A DNA stretch of 15,069 bases from CAZIOI01 sp964540855 (GTDB lineage: Bacteria > Patescibacteriota > UBA1384 > DTJR01): NCBI GenBank assembly GCA_964540855.1, contig CAZIOI010000012.1, positions 1 to 15,069 on the forward strand. The letters are read 5' to 3'. Below are positions 1-7,164 of this stretch, piece by piece. Within the stretch, counting starts at the first letter, position 1. Each line of letters starts with the position of its first letter. The translations under genes and the position numbers were made by a program. The notes beneath the pieces are model-generated. The model was not told the origin of the DNA. It searched no databases and saw nothing but the letters and a program-made list of their open reading frames with translations.

Positions 1-676
1 AGTCGCTGATATATTTTGCAAAGGCATCCTTCAAAAAGCTTTTCCAGAAGGAATTTAGTTTATCAGATTCTTTCTCTATCGCAAACCCCGAAACGCTGGA
101 ACCCTTAACCGACCCGCTGCTTGACAGCACATCGGCATAATTTGCCGCATAATATTCTCTCGCCGAAAGAATCTTCGGAGCATATAACCTTGTCTCGTCA
201 ACCAAGACAGAAGCACTTTTGGCCGCCAAGTATCTGCGCGCTGCGCCGTCACCACCGTTATATGAAATCAATGAAGCTGTCCAGTCTCCGCCATAATTAG
301 CCATCGCTCCCGCCAAATACGCCGCTCCGGCGCAAATGTTCGATCGGGGATTAAAAATATCGTATTCCAAGCCCTGCAACTCAGGTGCACGCTTCATTAG
401 TCCCGCGAAAGTTGCCGGCATTAATTGCGCGTAACCCGAAGCGCCTGCATGAGACATTGCCCTTTGATTATAATTTGACTCGACTTTGATCAATCCCGCC
501 AAAAGAGGTTTGTCCAAACCAAATAAATCGGCGCAGTAAATAATATCGGGAACGACTTCTTCCGGCAAAGGATAAACGGAATCCGCAAATATCTTGGGGA
601 AAACATAGTAAATAGAGGCACCCAAAAACGCAGCTGCCACAATTATTGTAATCAATGTGGAAATCTTTTTTCTCAT
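1..676 (-). CDS. Membrane-anchored lytic murein transglycosylase (SLT domain), 3' end outside window
   Basis: I translated this frame by hand from the ATG at 676; it stays open for 225 codons to the window edge, so the C-terminus is missing. Residues about 5-26 form a hydrophobic N-terminal segment after a short basic start (MRKK), a membrane anchor or signal peptide. The SLT/goose-lysozyme-like fold is recognisable by 'LIKVESNYN' at 62-70, with E66 as the expected catalytic acid, followed by 'GASGYAQLMP' (78-87), 'NPRSNICAGAAYL' and 'SLISYNGG'. Such enzymes cut the glycan strand of peptidoglycan non-hydrolytically, leaving 1,6-anhydro ends, outside the cytoplasmic membrane. No Shine-Dalgarno sequence precedes the ATG. 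It is divergent from the methyltransferase gene. Family assignment is secure; substrate preference and the function of the region after about residue 160 are not known. Confidence 0.9.
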   Translation of the reverse strand, partial: MRKKISTLITIIVAAAFLGASIYYVFPKIFADSVYPLPEEVVPDIIYCADLFGLDKPLLAGLIKVESNYNQRAMSHAGASGYAQLMPATFAGLMKRAPELQGLEYDIFNPRSNICAGAAYLAGAMANYGGDWTASLISYNGGDGAARRYLAAKSASVLVDETRLYAPKILSAREYYAANYADVLSSSGSVKGSSVSGFAIEKESDKLNSFWKSFLKDAFAKYISD

Positions 677-761
677 TAGATATATGCTAACAAATTGCGG
701 TAATCTTTGGAAGATCACCTGATCTGGAATTTCAAGTTTATTTCTGATAACCTAGTTGATT

Positions 762-1280
762 ATGAAGCAAAGAACGCAAAAAGAGAATCTCAAACTCAAG
801 GGTGGTCTAAGGACGATAAAAAAATCACCGAAAAAAGAAATCGTCGTTGTCTTGGACAATATTAAATCGATGTACAATGTCGGCGCGATTTTTAGAACTT
901 GCGAAGGCGCAAGGGTCAAAAAAATGATTCTTTGCGGCATTACTGCCACTCCGCCAAGAGACAAAATTTACAAAACTTCTATGGGAACTGTAGATTTGGT
1001 TGACTGGGAGTATTTTTGCGATACGATCGAAGCCGTTAAAAAATTGAAAAATGACGGGTACCACGTAATAGCATTGGAGCAGACCGATAACAGCGTCCAC
1101 TATAAAAAAGCCGATTATTCCAAACCGCTTGCGATAATCCTCGGACACGAAAAAAACGGCGTTAGCCGCAAGGTTCTCGAATTGGTTGATTCGGCCGTCG
1201 AGATTCCGATGTACGGCCAAGCCAACTCTCTTAATGTCGCCACCTCGGCAGGGATTATCATTTTTGAGGCAATCAAATAA
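762..1280 (+). CDS. TrmH/SpoU-family RNA 2'-O-methyltransferase
   Basis: This 172-residue protein (from the ATG at 762; a TTG at 756 is an alternative two codons upstream) carries the three SPOUT motifs. Motif 1 is 'NIKSMYNVGAIFRTCEG' (33-49), with R45 at the usual catalytic position; motif 2 is 'LAIILGHEKNGV' (123-134), with E130; motif 3 is 'VEIPMYGQANSLNVATSAG' (146-164), the knotted SAM-binding loop. Family members transfer methyl from S-adenosylmethionine to a ribose 2'-OH in tRNA or rRNA and act as dimers. The protein is a nearly bare catalytic domain with about 25 basic residues in front and lacks the L30e-like substrate-binding domain found in RlmB. The target nucleotide cannot be told from sequence; the tRNA-rich neighbourhood is only suggestive. 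It converges on the metallopeptidase gene with a 17-nt gap. No clear Shine-Dalgarno is visible. Confidence 0.93.
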   Translation: MKQRTQKENLKLKGGLRTIKKSPKKEIVVVLDNIKSMYNVGAIFRTCEGARVKKMILCGITATPPRDKIYKTSMGTVDLVDWEYFCDTIEAVKKLKNDGYHVIALEQTDNSVHYKKADYSKPLAIILGHEKNGVSRKVLELVDSAVEIPMYGQANSLNVATSAGIIIFEAIK

Positions 1281-1297
1281 AATTAGGCTTCGACGAG

Positions 1298-2053
1298 CTA
1301 TGCCTCTTCGAGTACCTCAGCGACCCTCACTTCTATCTCTTTTTTTTCTGGTTCGCTTAGCTCTCGTTCTAGCTTTCTAGTATAAGACGACAGCATCAGA
1401 TCATGAATAAAATGACGAGCTTCAGCAACCGACATCATGCCGCCATCATCAGCCCGATTATTCAGAAAAGGTCTTAACCTTTTCATGGCGAAAGCCCAAG
1501 CATTTCGCTCTGACTTTAAAATTGATTCAGCAGTCCCATAATCTAATTCACCGTTTTTCAATTGTGACCTTAGATTCTGCGCCTGATATTTTTCTCCCCT
1601 CTCGGATTTTTGCCAAATATCATTGTGACCTAACTCGTGGAATAACACCAGAATATCTCTCGGGGATGATAAATGATTAATAACGACACAACCATTTGGG
1701 TAATCTTCGTTAGCAACAGTACCATAATGCGAAGCTGATACCCTTTCGCTGTCTAAAGCCAATAAGACAGTTGGCGGCTCTTCCATTATTTCTGATAATC
1801 GTAAACTTTTCGTTCCTCTAGCAATCGCTAAATCTTCTAGCTCAAGAGATTCAGATGATCCGAAGGTTCGTGAAAGCTGCCCTGGCATAGTTGCCTTATG
1901 AGAAGAAACGTTAAGATCTACCCCCCCAAACACAAACTCTTGACGACCAGAAACATTCTCTTGTACACGCTCTTTTTCGGTCTGCATATATTCGTCTAAA
2001 CGATCTCTGTCATACGATTCCGCATGCCTAGCTAAATATCCCTCACCTCTCAT
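1298..2053 (-). CDS. Putative zinc metallopeptidase (HELGH motif)
   Basis: The protein has 251 residues. I chose the ATG at 2053 because GGAGG lies directly upstream (rc of 2057-2063 region) with good spacing, whereas the longer frame to 2116 runs into tRNA-Leu. 'VLFHELGHNDIW' (136-147) is a textbook HExxH zinc site (H139, E140, H143). About 40 residues later 'SERNAWAFAM' (181-190) supplies E182, a plausible third ligand in the ExxAxxFA arrangement of gluzincin peptidases such as the ImmA/IrrE group. No signal peptide or membrane segment is seen, so it should be cytoplasmic. The N-terminal third is charged and the C-terminus acidic and helical. I do not recognise a named family. ImmA-like proteins cleave repressors of mobile elements, which would fit the tRNA-adjacent location, but no partner repressor is present. 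Enzyme class is likely; substrate is unknown. Confidence 0.72.
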   Translation of the reverse strand: MRGEGYLARHAESYDRDRLDEYMQTEKERVQENVSGRQEFVFGGVDLNVSSHKATMPGQLSRTFGSSESLELEDLAIARGTKSLRLSEIMEEPPTVLLALDSERVSASHYGTVANEDYPNGCVVINHLSSPRDILVLFHELGHNDIWQKSERGEKYQAQNLRSQLKNGELDYGTAESILKSERNAWAFAMKRLRPFLNNRADDGGMMSVAEARHFIHDLMLSSYTRKLERELSEPEKKEIEVRVAEVLEEA

Positions 2054-2073
2054 ATTTCCTCCATATTGGATAG

Positions 2074-2159
2074 TGGTGCCCGAGGTCGGACTCGAACCGA
2101 CAAGACTTTTGGTCACATGATTTTAAGTCATGCGCGTATACCAATTCCGCCACTCGGGC
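2074..2159 (-). tRNA. tRNA-Leu (anticodon UAA)
   Basis: Reading the minus strand, a 7-bp acceptor stem GCCCGAG/CTCGGGC closes an 86-nt class II tRNA with discriminator A and encoded CCA. The anticodon arm is CATGA-CTTAAAA-TCATG, giving UAA (plus-strand positions 2123-2125). A long variable arm follows, and the T arm contains GGTTCGAGTCC. It sits 20 nt upstream of the metallopeptidase ATG on the same strand, so the two may share a transcript. Confidence 0.97.
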
Positions 2160-2205
2160 TTTTATATTTTCAAAGCAGCACTATTTACCTACCAGCAGGC
2201 CAATT

Positions 2206-2275
2206 CCGCCCGCCTGCATCAGCTATCGCTTCAGCGATTGCCTGCCCGAAGTTGCACATCGTTGCAGGCGGGCGG
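2206..2275. repeat. GC-rich nested inverted repeat (REP-like or terminator)
   Basis: A perfect 13-bp inverted repeat, CCGCCCGCCTGCA at 2206-2218 and its complement at 2263-2275, encloses a second hairpin (ATCGCT-TC-AGCGAT, 2225-2238) and a CCTGCCC/GGGCAGG pair (2241-2247 with 2274-2280). It lies in the 132-nt gap between the end of the DHH phosphoesterase gene and tRNA-Leu(UAA). It is far richer in G+C than the flanking DNA. It could be a dispersed palindromic repeat, a transcription terminator, or both; no T-run follows on either strand, so a classical intrinsic terminator is not supported. Confidence 0.7.
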
Positions 2276-2291
2276 GCAGGACACCGCGCCA

Positions 2292-3251
2292 TCATAAATT
2301 TTCTCTCAAACTCATCGAAAGCCTTTGCGCCAAGACACGTTCCAGAGTAAAGCCGGCGGCCTTTCTGTGCCCGCCGCCGCCAAATATTCTGGCAAGCTTC
2401 GAAACATCGATTCCGCCCTCCGTCCTGACGCTGCATTTGATTCTACCATCGGGTAACTCGAGAAACAAGATTGCTATTCTAGCCGAAGGTATCGTGTTGA
2501 TCAAATTTACAATGCCCGACGTGTCTTCTAACTGCGCTCCCGATCTCAATATATCCTGATACGTGAGATACGTAGATACCACTTTGAGCCTACTGACTCT
2601 CATCCGGTTTAAGGCTATACCCCACAATTTCAGCGCCGCCGTGGATTTTGAGCAGTTGATGTTTTGCGAAATAAATCCGATACGCCCGCCGGCGCGTAAG
2701 CATTCGGCGGAAATCTTGAGCGTCCTATCCGTAACATTGGGGTGGTGGAACCCTCCGGTGTCATAATATATGCCGGCTAAAATATAGGTCGCTATTTTGG
2801 AGTCTATCTCGGCATCCATATAGCGCAAAAATTCCCAAATTATTTCGGCGGCGGCAGAGGCATTTTCATCAACAATATTTACTCTGGCAATTTTGTATAA
2901 ATTGTTTTTAAGGTGATGGTCGATATTTATAAGCGGCTTTATTTCGCAAACCTGATCAAGACGAGCCGGAAAACCGGTTCGGTTAGAATCACCGCAATCA
3001 ACGGATATAATCACGTCATAGTCGCCCAACAAAAAATCAGTCTTTATCTCTCTGGTTCCCGGCAAAAATAAAAAGGCTTCCGGAATACCATCCTTGACGG
3101 CACAATCGACTTTTTTTCCCGATGACTTGAGAAACGTCGAAAGCGCCAGAGAAGAACAAATAGTGTCTCCATCCGGAAACTTATGAAGCAGTATCAGTAT
3201 TTTTTCACAAGCAAAGAGTAGGTCTTTGGCTTGTTTAAACGTGTTCTCCAC
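2292..3251 (-). CDS. DHH/DHHA1 phosphoesterase, NrnA-like
   Basis: This 319-residue protein has the ordered motifs of the DHH superfamily: 'HKFPDGD' (23-29), 'VDCGD' (84-88), 'NIDHH' (109-113), 'YYDTGGF' (162-168, with D164 as metal ligand) and the DHHA1 glycine motif 'GGGGHRKAAGF' (291-301). Length and order match NrnA-type enzymes, which degrade short oligoribonucleotides (nanoRNA) and in some species pAp, or cyclic-dinucleotide breakdown products. All expected catalytic residues are present. The start is a GTG at 3251 inside the preceding MBL-fold gene, overlapping its end by 17 nt, so translation is probably coupled; no separate strong Shine-Dalgarno is visible. Substrate choice among nanoRNA, pAp and pApA cannot be decided from sequence. 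The stop is TGA, which shows that TGA is not reassigned in this genome. Confidence 0.93.
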   Translation of the reverse strand: MENTFKQAKDLLFACEKILILLHKFPDGDTICSSLALSTFLKSSGKKVDCAVKDGIPEAFLFLPGTREIKTDFLLGDYDVIISVDCGDSNRTGFPARLDQVCEIKPLINIDHHLKNNLYKIARVNIVDENASAAAEIIWEFLRYMDAEIDSKIATYILAGIYYDTGGFHHPNVTDRTLKISAECLRAGGRIGFISQNINCSKSTAALKLWGIALNRMRVSRLKVVSTYLTYQDILRSGAQLEDTSGIVNLINTIPSARIAILFLELPDGRIKCSVRTEGGIDVSKLARIFGGGGHRKAAGFTLERVLAQRLSMSLRENL

Positions 3252-3711
3252 TATTTAATTGCATAAAATACGACTTCCCCTCGAGTTCCAAGTCGTTTTT
3301 GGTTAGCTTGATTTGATCGATTGAATCGAAATCGATTCCGGTCTCCTGAAGTTTGACCTTGGAGCCTTCATCGCCAAGATAGATCGCCGTCTTGGGACCG
3401 ATTTGATTAACCTGTTCGACCGCCTCCTTGACCTCGCCATTAATTCTTACAATTAAAATATCAGCATCCGAGAGTGCCTCTGTCTGTTCTTTTGAAATTT
3501 TGCACTTATAGTCTAAAACTCCGATCGTCAGATCTTCGCTGTTCATAATGTACAAATAGTCTTCGATCCCTTGGACCGAAACCTCGCCTATCTCGTATTC
3601 TCCAGCGCCTTCCAGAGTAATATCGTTAATACTCACCTTGCCGTTAAACAGTATCGATGCTTTTTTGGTCTTGAGTTCCGCAAAGCCGGATTTATTGACA
3701 GAAATTATCAT
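3235..3711 (-). CDS. Reduced metallo-beta-lactamase-fold protein lacking the metal site
   Basis: The protein has 158 residues and starts at an ATG with AGGAGG about 7 nt upstream (rc of 3719-3724). From 'GAGEYEIGEVSVQGIEDY' (35-52) onward, the pattern resembles the C-terminal two-thirds of COG2220-type Zn-dependent hydrolases (usually 'PGEYE..G..V.GI', then 'LGDLGHxL..EQ.E.I...DIL..PVGG' and 'A.E.VNQI.PK'). Here those correspond to 'DYKCKISKEQTEALSDADIL' and 'EAVEQVNQIGPKTAIYLG'. The HxHxDH metal motif and the aspartate/histidine positions of later motifs are absent, and the N-terminal portion is shortened, so hydrolase activity is unlikely. It is the first gene of a two-gene operon with the DHH phosphoesterase and overlaps it by 17 nt. 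It may be a structural or binding partner. Assignment rests on remembered family patterns, so moderate confidence. Confidence 0.68.
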   Translation of the reverse strand: MIISVNKSGFAELKTKKASILFNGKVSINDITLEGAGEYEIGEVSVQGIEDYLYIMNSEDLTIGVLDYKCKISKEQTEALSDADILIVRINGEVKEAVEQVNQIGPKTAIYLGDEGSKVKLQETGIDFDSIDQIKLTKNDLELEGKSYFMQLNSGEHV

Positions 3712-3742
3712 AATTAATCCTCCTGATTTTGTTTAGTAGTCA

Positions 3743-3771
3743 ATTATAACAGAAGGGCAAGCTTTTATCAA
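3743..3771 (-). promoter_or_regulatory. Sigma-70-type promoter for the MBL-fold/DHH operon
   Basis: On the minus strand a TTGATA -35 box (plus 3766-3771) is followed by a 17-nt spacer and a perfect TATAAT -10 box (plus 3743-3748). Transcription would begin near 3736, giving a leader of about 25 nt that contains the AGGAGG ribosome-binding site. This is one of the best matches to consensus in the window. Confidence 0.8.
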
Positions 3772-3799
3772 TTCCACAGCGTCTTTCCATAAAACACGT

Positions 3800-3826
3800 C
3801 GGGCCGCCGGAGGATCCGGCGGCCCG
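3800..3826 (-). terminator. GC-rich hairpin downstream of the PHP gene
   Basis: A perfect 12-bp stem, CGGGCCGCCGGA/TCCGGCGGCCCG (3800-3811 and 3815-3826), with a 3-nt loop lies 22 nt after the PHP stop codon. Read on the minus strand it is followed by a short T-run (GTGTTTT), so it is a plausible but weak intrinsic terminator. Its high G+C matches the PHP gene rather than the AT-richer surroundings, and it may have arrived with that gene. Confidence 0.65.
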
Positions 3827-3848
3827 TGGGTTGCGCGAAACCGCGCGC

Positions 3849-5495
3849 TCACTCTTGCGCGCGGTAGAGCTTGATGTTTGGTGTCCCGGTTATGCCGCCC
3901 ACGCGAGCTTGTGGAGTGTTGCCAGCGGGAAAAGCGTAGCCAAAGTCCAGAATGTAGTACTCCGGGCTCCTTTTGGTAGCTTTCATGTGTTGGATAGCCG
4001 TAGATTCCTCGTCGGTAGAGAGCCTCTCCGTCCTCCCCTCTTCTGTTCGTTCCATCAAAATTCGCTCAGGTATCTCGCAGCGCTCGAGCCCCTGACAGTT
4101 TTGCTCAAGGTCTATGGGGTAGCGATAGATATTCCCTGACGGGGCATACTGAAGATAAAGCGTGCCGAACCGCTCGTCTCGCCTGATGTAGGTGGCAGCG
4201 ATGGTCCCGTCGCCCCATTGTTCCCGACCAACGAACTTCTCGCCGGAGGGGGCTGGCGCAACGTAGGGTGGTGGGCACTTTATCACAATACGTCGAGACG
4301 AACTCGACTCGGGTTCACGATCACTGACTTGTGGTTTTGAATCGCTTCCTTCGACGACAAGTGCCGATGTGACTATCTTGCCACCAATCGCAACATAGAT
4401 AAGCCACTTGTCGTATCTCACAAACTCAAACCGTGAGAGTTCAAGCCTGAGATCACCATTCTGGCACCAGCCCTCAACCTGACGGGTGTCAGTACCACCT
4501 ACAGGGATTGCCACGCCCAAGAAAGGAGTGTCTCCACTTAAGTTCGTGGTGATCTCCAAAGTCCCGTTCAGCTTCAACGGACCGCTAAAGCCGTTACAGG
4601 AGATGATCCGGGCATCGCCTTTGGCGCCATATGTCCACGGTATGATGCTATCCATAGTCATACCATTTGACGGATTCACAGTGACAACATCATCACCGGG
4701 AAGGCTAGCAAGACTGGCGAAGCCGTAACCAACCGCGCCATGGAAGTCGCAGCCGCCCATCACGAAGATCGGTCTATCTCGGTTGGCAAATGACAGTAGA
4801 TCATCCTCTGCATCGGTTCCGTTGAACACCTCAGACATGCGAATACCCTTGCCAAGGCATTCAAACGGATATTTGAAGTGAGTAGGATGGGCCATCACTA
4901 ACATGGCTCTCGCTGCTTTAGCCAAGTTGACGAGAAATCTCACATCTCTTTCAGATGTATCCTCGTTGTCATTCTGGAACTCCGAGAAAGCAACCAAGAC
5001 TGGATAGAGCTGAACGGGTTGCCTTCGTTCCTCCAGCAAGTCCTTGATCCTCGTACCTTCCAAGAACGAATCTGGGACAAGCGCGTCAGGCTTGCCACCA
5101 AAGAACAACAAGTGACTAGTGTGACCTATTCCCAGACCGATCTCAAGCCCCGGGGCAAGGATCTTGCCTGCACGGGCATATTTTGCCCGCGCAACCTCGA
5201 ACTCTCTCATCCAGTTCATGATACCAGCGCGCTTTTGGCCTTGGTATGCTACCGTTCCGACATCGCCAAAACTGGTGGCGATGGATTCGTGTTCTACATG
5301 CTCGGCATGATCGGCAAGGATCACTGTGTCGACACCACGACCAAACCAGTAGCCGGCAACCTCGTCGATCGTCATACAGCCGTCCGAGTAGTTCGTGTGG
5401 CAGTGCGCCTTAATGATTGTGTCCCGCCCCCAACAGGGCACTGCGACGACGGCAACAACCACAACGACGGCCCACAGCATCATCCGCGTCTTCAT
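3849..5495 (-). CDS. Secreted PHP-domain phosphoesterase-like protein
   Basis: This 548-residue protein starts at an ATG preceded by AAGGAGAG at about 9 nt. Residues 1-22 are a clear signal peptide (MKTR, then a valine-rich core and 'AVPCWG'), so the protein is exported; the cysteine is not in a good lipobox. The PHP metal cluster is complete: 'HCHTNYSDG' (31-39), 'DHAEH' (62-66), 'APGLEIG' (114-120, E118), H125/H128, 'MAHPTHF' (201-207) and 'GGCDFHG' (247-253). PHP enzymes are typically phosphoesterases using two or three metals. Residues about 300-548 form a second part without recognised motifs, mostly predicted beta strands, containing a serine-rich linker near 398-402. Base composition and third codon positions are visibly more GC-rich than in neighbouring genes, which suggests horizontal acquisition. 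Substrate unknown. Confidence 0.85.
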   Translation of the reverse strand: MKTRMMLWAVVVVVAVVAVPCWGRDTIIKAHCHTNYSDGCMTIDEVAGYWFGRGVDTVILADHAEHVEHESIATSFGDVGTVAYQGQKRAGIMNWMREFEVARAKYARAGKILAPGLEIGLGIGHTSHLLFFGGKPDALVPDSFLEGTRIKDLLEERRQPVQLYPVLVAFSEFQNDNEDTSERDVRFLVNLAKAARAMLVMAHPTHFKYPFECLGKGIRMSEVFNGTDAEDDLLSFANRDRPIFVMGGCDFHGAVGYGFASLASLPGDDVVTVNPSNGMTMDSIIPWTYGAKGDARIISCNGFSGPLKLNGTLEITTNLSGDTPFLGVAIPVGGTDTRQVEGWCQNGDLRLELSRFEFVRYDKWLIYVAIGGKIVTSALVVEGSDSKPQVSDREPESSSSRRIVIKCPPPYVAPAPSGEKFVGREQWGDGTIAATYIRRDERFGTLYLQYAPSGNIYRYPIDLEQNCQGLERCEIPERILMERTEEGRTERLSTDEESTAIQHMKATKRSPEYYILDFGYAFPAGNTPQARVGGITGTPNIKLYRAQE

Positions 5496-5536
5496 GGCGC
5501 CCTCTCCTTCTCTCTCCCCAACCGGTTTTTACAGCC

Positions 5537-5559
5537 TTGATGTCAAATTGCGACATCAA
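5537..5559. repeat. 8-bp inverted repeat upstream of the PHP gene (operator or alternative hairpin)
   Basis: TTGATGTC (5537-5544) and GACATCAA (5552-5559) form a perfect 8-bp dyad with a 7-nt centre, 42 nt upstream of the PHP start codon. Its right arm overlaps the left arm of the S1 terminator (5555-5571) by five bases, so the two hairpins cannot form at the same time. It could be a regulator-binding site for the PHP gene or part of a transcript switch. Confidence 0.5.
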
Positions 5560-5600
5560 AAACAGCGCCCAATCTAGATTGACTGGGCGCTGTTTTTGAT
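5555..5600 (-). terminator. Strong, nearly symmetrical terminator after ribosomal protein S1
   Basis: A perfect 17-bp inverted repeat (5555-5571 and 5584-5600; arms ATCAAAAACAGCGCCCA and complement) surrounds a 12-nt loop that itself contains AATCTAGATT. The GCGCCCA core with flanking A5/T5 tracts makes an intrinsic terminator that would work in both directions. It begins 13 nt after the S1 stop codon on the minus strand and so insulates S1 from the PHP gene. Confidence 0.9.
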
Positions 5601-5612
5601 TTTCATTATCTG

Positions 5613-6683
5613 TTAGTCTATTAGTCTTAGACCTATTCTTCTGGATTCCGGTTTGAGCTCCGTTACCTCGAATTTGTGTTTGTCTCCGTTCTGCAAGTCT
5701 TTGACTTTTTGTGCATCAGCACCGGAGGCATGCACTAGACCGTCAAGCCCCTCTTCCAGACGAACAAACGCTCCGTAAGCTGTTACCTTGGCAATTTCGC
5801 CATCGACTTTTTGACCTACCCTGATTTTTTTGGCCGCTTCGAGCCATGGGTCGGGCATTAGCCTCTTGATCGACAAAGAAACTTTGCCGTCATCGATTTT
5901 GACCACTTTCGCCTTAACCGACTGGCCAACCTTAAATAGTTTACTTAGATCGTCAACATGATCCCATGAAACTTCGGATATATGCACCAAACCCTCTATC
6001 GAATCAAGACTCACAAACAAACCAAAATTAGCAATTCCGGTTATCTTTCCTTCAATCTCTTGACCAACCTCATAAACAGAATCAATTCCGCCGCCCATAT
6101 CATTTGCGGCCATTTTCTCGGAAAAAATCAGTTTTTCATCTTCTTTTTCAGCTGCAATAATCTTAACCGACAAGGCAGCACCAATCATTTGTCTTAACTT
6201 TTGTAGGATTTGGCTCGGATCACCACCGTCCACTCTGGGATAATTCTTGGCAGAAAGCTGAGAAACGGGCAAAAAACCCTGTATTCCGCCAGCTTCAACC
6301 ATCAGACCGCCCCTGTTTGCACTGATAACTTTTACTTCAATGATTGCGCCTTCGTCTTTTTTCTCCGATAGCAATTTCCAAAGCTTGTCTTTATCGGCTC
6401 TTCGAAGACTCAAAACTATATAGCCGTCCCTGTTTTCCATAGAAACGACTGCAGCCGAAACTTTGTCGCCAACTTTGAGCTCTTTTGTATCAAAAGAAAA
6501 CTCTTTTTCGGGAACAAATCCGAAAGCCAAGCCATTTACATCACACAAAATCTTGTGGCTAGCAACAGAAACAACCTCACAATCTACAACCGTACCGACA
6601 TTAAAAGGTACGAGTTGTTCCTCCTGTTTCTCGACCAAATCATCCATTGTCTGGTCAGCAACTTTATCTAACGTCTTTACCAT
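5613..6683 (-). CDS. rpsA: Ribosomal protein S1 (four S1 domains)
   Basis: The protein has 356 residues with four S1/OB RNA-binding domains at about 27-94, 110-190, 205-275 and 288-355. The third ('GKITGIANFGLFVSLDSIEG' then 'LVHISEVSWDHV') and fourth ('GEIAKVTAYGAFVRLEEGLD' then 'GLVHAS') match the consensus best; the first two are divergent, as is usual for the ribosome-binding domains of S1. E. coli S1 has six domains, while short four-domain forms are common in Gram-positive and CPR bacteria. It binds mRNA leaders on the small ribosomal subunit. AGGAAGGAT lies about 10 nt upstream of the ATG. The gene is followed by a strong terminator and preceded by a short gap to the membrane-protein gene. 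Some short S1-like proteins have non-ribosomal roles, but the length and domain order favour RpsA. Confidence 0.93.
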   Translation of the reverse strand: MVKTLDKVADQTMDDLVEKQEEQLVPFNVGTVVDCEVVSVASHKILCDVNGLAFGFVPEKEFSFDTKELKVGDKVSAAVVSMENRDGYIVLSLRRADKDKLWKLLSEKKDEGAIIEVKVISANRGGLMVEAGGIQGFLPVSQLSAKNYPRVDGGDPSQILQKLRQMIGAALSVKIIAAEKEDEKLIFSEKMAANDMGGGIDSVYEVGQEIEGKITGIANFGLFVSLDSIEGLVHISEVSWDHVDDLSKLFKVGQSVKAKVVKIDDGKVSLSIKRLMPDPWLEAAKKIRVGQKVDGEIAKVTAYGAFVRLEEGLDGLVHASGADAQKVKDLQNGDKHKFEVTELKPESRRIGLRLID

Positions 6684-6787
6684 TTTTTAGGTATCCTTCC
6701 TGTCTCCGGTGGGTATTGTATTTTTTCCACAGCTTAGAGACCACGAACAATCTGTAGTATATCAGAAAAATCAGCCAAATCAACCAT

Positions 6788-6797
6788 NNNNNNNNNN
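6788..6797. other. Assembly gap (10 N)
   Basis: Ten consecutive N stand between 6787 and 6798. A round number of N usually marks a scaffold join of unknown true length, so the distance, and even adjacency, of the sequences on either side is not certain. The gap interrupts the C-terminal part of the small membrane-protein gene. Confidence 0.97.
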
Positions 6798-7090
6798 GCC
6801 GCAAGCACTATAACTATCGGTTTTGAAATTGTGGCTACCAATCCCATGTGCGCCAATACCAAAAGTATCATAACGATCGGAATATAAATAAAAAAATCGG
6901 CAATTCGCCTCTGAAATTTTTTTATAAATCGAGGATTAGTCTTTTTTTCAACAATTACAGAATAAATTACACCAAAAATAAGACAAGCTGCAAAAAATGC
7001 CAGCAAAAAAATAGCCGACTTCATCGGTTGAGTCGGGTTGGTATTAAGATATTCTAGACTAAAAAAATTCTTGGCGTCTAAAAAACTCAT
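6798..7090 (-). CDS. Small multi-pass membrane protein, interrupted by assembly gap
   Basis: From the ATG at 7090 the frame reads about 97 residues to the gap: 'MSFLDAKNFFSLEYLNTNP' followed by a transmembrane helix (about 27-48, 'SAIFLLAFFAACLIFGVIY'), a basic loop ('VEKKTNPRFIKKFQRR') that should face the cytoplasm, and a second and probably third helix ('FFIYIPIVMILLVLAHMG', 'ISKPIVIVLA'). A TTG at 7126 could extend it by 12 residues, but no ribosome-binding site supports that. Beyond the gap an in-frame continuation exists to a stop at 6734, but because gap length is arbitrary I do not trust it. The pattern (FFSLE, aromatic start, positive loop, third helix) resembles small membrane proteins seen often in CPR genomes; no function is known. 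It lies just upstream of S1 on the same strand and may share its transcript. Confidence 0.65.
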
Positions 7091-7164
7091 ATTTGATATT
7101 GATAGATTGTGGTTTACTTTCGCCAAATCACAATTTTTTTATGTTTGACGACTTGTGTTTGTGG

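Noticed and set aside
2054..2116. N-terminal extension of the metallopeptidase frame
   Set aside because: The extra codons lie in tRNA-Leu(UAA) and its flank, while the ATG at 2053 has GGAGG upstream.
5019..5540. Plus-strand frame of 173 codons opposite the PHP gene
   Set aside because: It is antisense to a well-supported gene and has no family features; long antisense frames are expected in GC-rich coding DNA.
6734..6787. C-terminal continuation of the membrane protein beyond the N gap
   Set aside because: The gap length is arbitrary, so the frame on the far side cannot be trusted.
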